The position numbers and the translations under genes are program-made. A stretch of DNA of 64,000 bases from Dyella_A sp049445995. Its GTDB lineage: Bacteria; Pseudomonadota; Gammaproteobacteria; Xanthomonadales; Rhodanobacteraceae. Position 1 is the stretch's first letter. Each line of letters begins with the position of its first letter. Under the pieces are notes generated by a model that searched no databases, was not told the origin of the DNA, and saw only the letters and a program-made list of their open reading frames with translations. Positions 61,224 through 64,000 of this stretch are shown piece after piece. Where the stretch lies: assembly GCF_049445995.1 (NCBI RefSeq), contig NZ_JBMSDZ010000003.1:177515-241514 (forward strand), read 5' to 3'.

Positions 61224-63701
61224 ATGGCCATCAAGAAATCCGAACTCTATTCGTCCCTGTGGGCCAGTTGCGACGCCTTGCGCGGTGGCATGGACGCCAG
61301 CCAGTACAAGGACTACGTGCTGGTACTGCTGTTCATCAAGTACATCAGCGACAAGTACGCCGGGGTGCCGTTTGCGCCGATCACCGTGCCGGAGGGCGCC
61401 AGCTTCAAGGACATGGTGGCGCTCAAGGGCAAGAGCGACATCGGCGACCAGATCAACAAGAAGATCATCGCGCCGTTGAAGGCGGCGAATCGCCTGTCCG
61501 AGATGCCGGATTTCAACGATCCAAACAAGCTTGGTACCGATAAGGAGATGGTCGAGAAGCTCACCGACCTGATCAGCATCTTCGAAAACAAGGCGCTGGA
61601 TTTTTCGAAGAACCGCGCCGAAGGTGACGACATCCTCGGCGACGCTTACGAATACCTGATGCGCCACTTCGCCACCGAGAGCGGCAAGAGCAAGGGCCAG
61701 TTCTACACGCCGGCCGAAGTGAGCCGGATCATGGCGCAGGTGCTGGGCATCCGCGGGGCGAAAAGCAGCAACGCTACCACCGTGTACGACCCGACCTGTG
61801 GCTCCGGCTCGCTGTTGCTGAAAGTGGCCGACGAGGCGCGCAGCAAGCTCACCCTCTACGGCCAGGAAAAGGACGCCACCACCGCCGGCCTGGCGCGCAT
61901 GAACATGATCCTGCACGACAACGCCGAGGCGAACATCGTGCAGGGCAATACGCTGGCCGACCCCAAGTTCATGGACAAGGGCAGCCTGCGCACGTTCGAC
62001 TACGTGGTGGCCAACCCGCCGTTTTCCGACAAACGCTGGAGCACCGGTCTCGATCCGCTCAACGACCCGCACGAGCGATTCGCGCCGTTCGGCACGCCGC
62101 CGGCCAAGCAGGGCGACTACGCCTACCTGCTGCACATCGTGCGGTCGCTCAAGAGCACCGGCAAGGGGGCCTGCATCCTGCCGCACGGCGTGCTGTTCCG
62201 CGGCAACGCCGAGGCGGAGATCCGCCGCAACCTGGTGCGCAAGGGCTACATCAAGGCGATCATCGGTCTGCCGGCCAACCTGTTCTACGGCACCGGCATA
62301 CCCGCCTGCATCGTGCTCATCGACAAGCAGGATGCGCAGGCCCGCAAGGGCATCTTCATGATCGACGCCAGCTCGGGCTTCGCGAAGGACGGCCCCAAGA
62401 ACCGCCTGCGCTCGCGTGACGTGCACCAGATCGTCGACGTCTTCAGCAAGCGGCTGGACGTGCCCAAGTACGCGCGCATGGTGCCGTTCGCCGAGATCGA
62501 GAAGAACGACTACAACCTCAACCTGCCGCGCTACATCGACAGCCAGCAGGCCGAGGACCGGCAGGACATCGAAGGCCACCTCAAGGGCGGCATCCCGCTG
62601 GCCGACGTCGAGGCGCTGCAGCGCTACTGGCAGGTCTGCCCGGATCTGCGCAAGGCCCTGTTCAAGCCCAACCGCCCCGGCTACGTGGATCTCGCCGTGG
62701 ACAAGGCCGCGATCAAGCCCACCATCTACGAGCACCCGCAGTTCGCCGCCTTCGTCAGCGGCATGAACGCCCACTTCGCCAGTTGGCGCCAGCGCAGCGC
62801 TGCCACGCTCAAGGCACTCGATGCGGGTTGCCACCCCAAGGACGTGATCGCCGAGCTGTCGGAAAACCTGCTGGCGCATTACGCCGGCCAGCCGCTGATC
62901 AATGCTTACGACGTTTACCAGCACCTGATGGACTACTGGGCCGAGACCATGCAGGACGATCTGTACCTGATCGCCGTCGACGGCTGGAAGGTCAGCACCT
63001 ACCGCGTGATCGAGCAGAAGAAGAACAAGGACGGCAAGGTCACCAAGGAGGTCGACAAGGGCTGGGCCTGCGACCTGCTGCCCAAGCCGCTGATCGTGGC
63101 GCGTTACTTCGCCGCCGAGCAGGCCGCCATCGACCAGCTCGCCGCCGATCTCGATGCCACCGATGCGCAACTCACCGAGATGGAGGAAGAACACAGCGGC
63201 GAAGACGCCGTGTTCTCCGGCTTCGACAAGATCAACAAGGCGGCGGTGAAGGAGCGTCTCGACGAACTCGCCGAAAACCAACCCGCCCCGCCGCCGTCAT
63301 CCCGGCGAAAGCCGGGATCCAGTGCCTCCGTTCCAGACGACAGCGATGCGGCTGCCGAAATCGCCGTGCTCAAGCAATGGCAGAAGCTGGATCGCGAGAA
63401 GGCAGCCCTGAAGAAGGAGCTCAAGGACGCCGAGGCGGCGCTGGACGATGCGGCCCTTGCCAAGTATCCGCAGCTTTCAGAGGCCGAGATCAAGACGCTG
63501 GCGGTGGACGACAAGTGGTTGGGCGCCCTGGACGCCGCCATTCATGGCGAGATGGATCGGATCAGCCAGGGACTGACACGGCGCGTGCGGGAGTTGGCCG
63601 AGCGCTACGAGGCACGATTGTCGCAGGTCATGGATCTCGTTGCCGAGTCGCAGGCCAAGGTTGATGCGCATTTGGAGAGGATGGGTTTTTCATGGAAGTG
63701 A
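61224..63701 (+). CDS. hsdM: Type I restriction-modification methyltransferase subunit
   Basis: 825 residues. N-terminal helical HsdM_N domain (WASCDALRGGMDASQYKDYVLVLLFIKYISDKY), then the N6-adenine methyltransferase domain with DPTCGSGSLLLK (about 191-202) and the catalytic NPPF (about 263-266). The C-terminal third is a long extra helical region with coiled-coil ending (AELAERYEARLSQVMDLVAESQAKVDAHL in parts). A palindromic repeat lies in frame at codons about 690-702. It precedes a truncated hsdS, and no hsdR is within the window. Confidence 0.95.
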   Translation: MAIKKSELYSSLWASCDALRGGMDASQYKDYVLVLLFIKYISDKYAGVPFAPITVPEGASFKDMVALKGKSDIGDQINKKIIAPLKAANRLSEMPDFNDPNKLGTDKEMVEKLTDLISIFENKALDFSKNRAEGDDILGDAYEYLMRHFATESGKSKGQFYTPAEVSRIMAQVLGIRGAKSSNATTVYDPTCGSGSLLLKVADEARSKLTLYGQEKDATTAGLARMNMILHDNAEANIVQGNTLADPKFMDKGSLRTFDYVVANPPFSDKRWSTGLDPLNDPHERFAPFGTPPAKQGDYAYLLHIVRSLKSTGKGACILPHGVLFRGNAEAEIRRNLVRKGYIKAIIGLPANLFYGTGIPACIVLIDKQDAQARKGIFMIDASSGFAKDGPKNRLRSRDVHQIVDVFSKRLDVPKYARMVPFAEIEKNDYNLNLPRYIDSQQAEDRQDIEGHLKGGIPLADVEALQRYWQVCPDLRKALFKPNRPGYVDLAVDKAAIKPTIYEHPQFAAFVSGMNAHFASWRQRSAATLKALDAGCHPKDVIAELSENLLAHYAGQPLINAYDVYQHLMDYWAETMQDDLYLIAVDGWKVSTYRVIEQKKNKDGKVTKEVDKGWACDLLPKPLIVARYFAAEQAAIDQLAADLDATDAQLTEMEEEHSGEDAVFSGFDKINKAAVKERLDELAENQPAPPPSSRRKPGSSASVPDDSDAAAEIAVLKQWQKLDREKAALKKELKDAEAALDDAALAKYPQLSEAEIKTLAVDDKWLGALDAAIHGEMDRISQGLTRRVRELAERYEARLSQVMDLVAESQAKVDAHLERMGFSWK
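63296..63324. repeat. Palindromic repeat inside hsdM
   Basis: GTCATCCCGGCGAAAGCCGG (then GATCCAGTG) contains the perfect hairpin CCCGGC-GAAA-GCCGGG (63301-63316). This is a known high-copy intergenic type; here it is translated as SSRRKPGSS within the linker of HsdM. Confidence 0.85.
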
Positions 63702-63880
63702 GAGAGGCTTCGGGCCCTTACGCCCGTTTGTCTGCGCCGCGAGTCTGTCAGGCGTTGCCTGGATACAAGCAAACTGAAGTCGGCGTCATTCCGGAGGAAT
63801 GGAGTAGCCCGAAGATAGAATCCCTTGTTGACGAGATCTCGATGGGGCCATTCGGTTCGGACATAAACCTGACTCCGTGA
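63692..63880 (+). pseudogene. hsdS: Truncated type I specificity subunit gene
   Basis: 62 codons overlapping the hsdM end by 10 bases. GYKQTEVGVIPEEWSSPKIE and SLVDEISMGPFGSDI are the usual beginning of HsdS and its first target-recognition domain; the frame then ends at NLTP with TGA. The remaining 350 or so residues are not in the 120 bases left in the window. Following sequence is unrelated. Without HsdS the methyltransferase has no DNA target. Confidence 0.85.
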
Positions 63881-64000
63881 CCTCTCCCTGCCAAACCGCA
63901 CCACACAGCCACCTGCACGAGCCCGCCCGCTCACCCATCGGGTGAGGCCCGCTGTCGGGTATGCTGCGGCTCGATCTCGTTGCCGCGCCGTTCGCTCATG
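63881..64000. other. Edge region after truncated hsdS
   Basis: Non-coding sequence containing a perfect hairpin CTCACCC-ATC-GGGTGAG (63930-63946). An ATG at the last three bases (63998-64000) could start a gene beyond the window. Nothing more can be said. Confidence 0.35.

Noticed and set aside
60894..63281. Long minus-strand frame opposite hsdM
   Set aside because: Nearly all is antisense to hsdM. Only the last 46 codons, outside hsdM, were kept as a doubtful small gene.
60913..63864. 12-bp direct repeat GGTTCGGACATA flanking hsdM
   Set aside because: One copy encodes the conserved GSDI of HsdS; a 12-base match over 3 kb can occur by chance and no target-site or deletion scar was seen.

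Overview
The window is a GC-rich, gene-dense stretch of bacterial chromosome. Gene content (bpt, purT, pqi operon, M13 peptidase, a TonB-dependent receptor with long extracellular loops, ECF sigma factor with NrsF-type anti-sigma) and the abundance of GTAGGAGC-type palindromic repeats suggest a gammaproteobacterium of the order Xanthomonadales (Lysobacterales), probably Rhodanobacteraceae (Dyella/Rhodanobacter/Frateuria-like). This placement is inference from gene content; no rRNA or tRNA gene was seen.

Layout. 1-51: start of a GNAT acetyltransferase on the minus strand. 0.2-2.2 kb: NarL-type two-component pair. 2.5-3.9 kb: membrane-anchored SRPBCC/GyrI-like protein. 4.1-7.6 kb: three-gene Gld-type ABC exporter. 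7.7-9.8 kb: copper/cytochrome-oxidase assembly genes (CtaG-like, PCuAC, SCO1) in convergent arrangement. 10.7-13.2 kb: minus-strand SPFH operon with an unlisted 23-residue membrane microprotein, an Arc-like protein and an alpha/beta hydrolase. 13.4-16.9 kb: purT, a frameshifted glutamate-synthase-like gene, bpt. 17.3-22.5 kb: TonB-dependent receptor and M13 peptidase. 22.6-24.5 kb: M14 peptidase remnant, DUF502 protein, and a membrane protein fused to the first residues of an ECF sigma factor. 24.7-28.0 kb: two tandem ArnT-like glycosyltransferases. 28.1-33.5 kb: DUF4442 protein, YbbN, pqiA (split)-pqiB-pqiC. 33.6-43.1 kb: leuS-lptE-holA-nadD, then an inserted stress module (msrB, ECF sigma, NrsF, MXKDX repeat protein), then rsfS-rlmH-maf. 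43.2-53.8 kb: single genes (CPBP protease, TerC-CBS protein, MAPEG, YkgJ, TonB-domain lipoprotein, YgiD, TPR-sulfotransferase, DeaD helicase, SDR, FghA). 54.0-57.9 kb: RhlE, an M4 peptidase pseudogene, an MFS carrier, SlyD. 58.0-64.0 kb: an accessory and decaying zone with a group II intron remnant, a HipBA module with internally deleted HipA, DUF302, an HD-domain hydrolase, hsdM carrying an in-frame palindromic repeat, and a truncated hsdS.

Genes that work together: the kinase/regulator pair; ABC ATPase-permease-GldG; CtaG-SCO-PCuAC for Cu insertion into cytochrome oxidase; PqiA-B-C for envelope lipid transport; LeuS/LptE/HolA/NadD and RsfS/RlmH/Maf as housekeeping; ECF-NrsF-MXKDX-MsrB as a probable redox/metal stress response. 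The window also shows reductive decay: at least eight broken or remnant genes, several next to palindromic repeats. Three complete genes take their stop codon from the outer arm of such a repeat.
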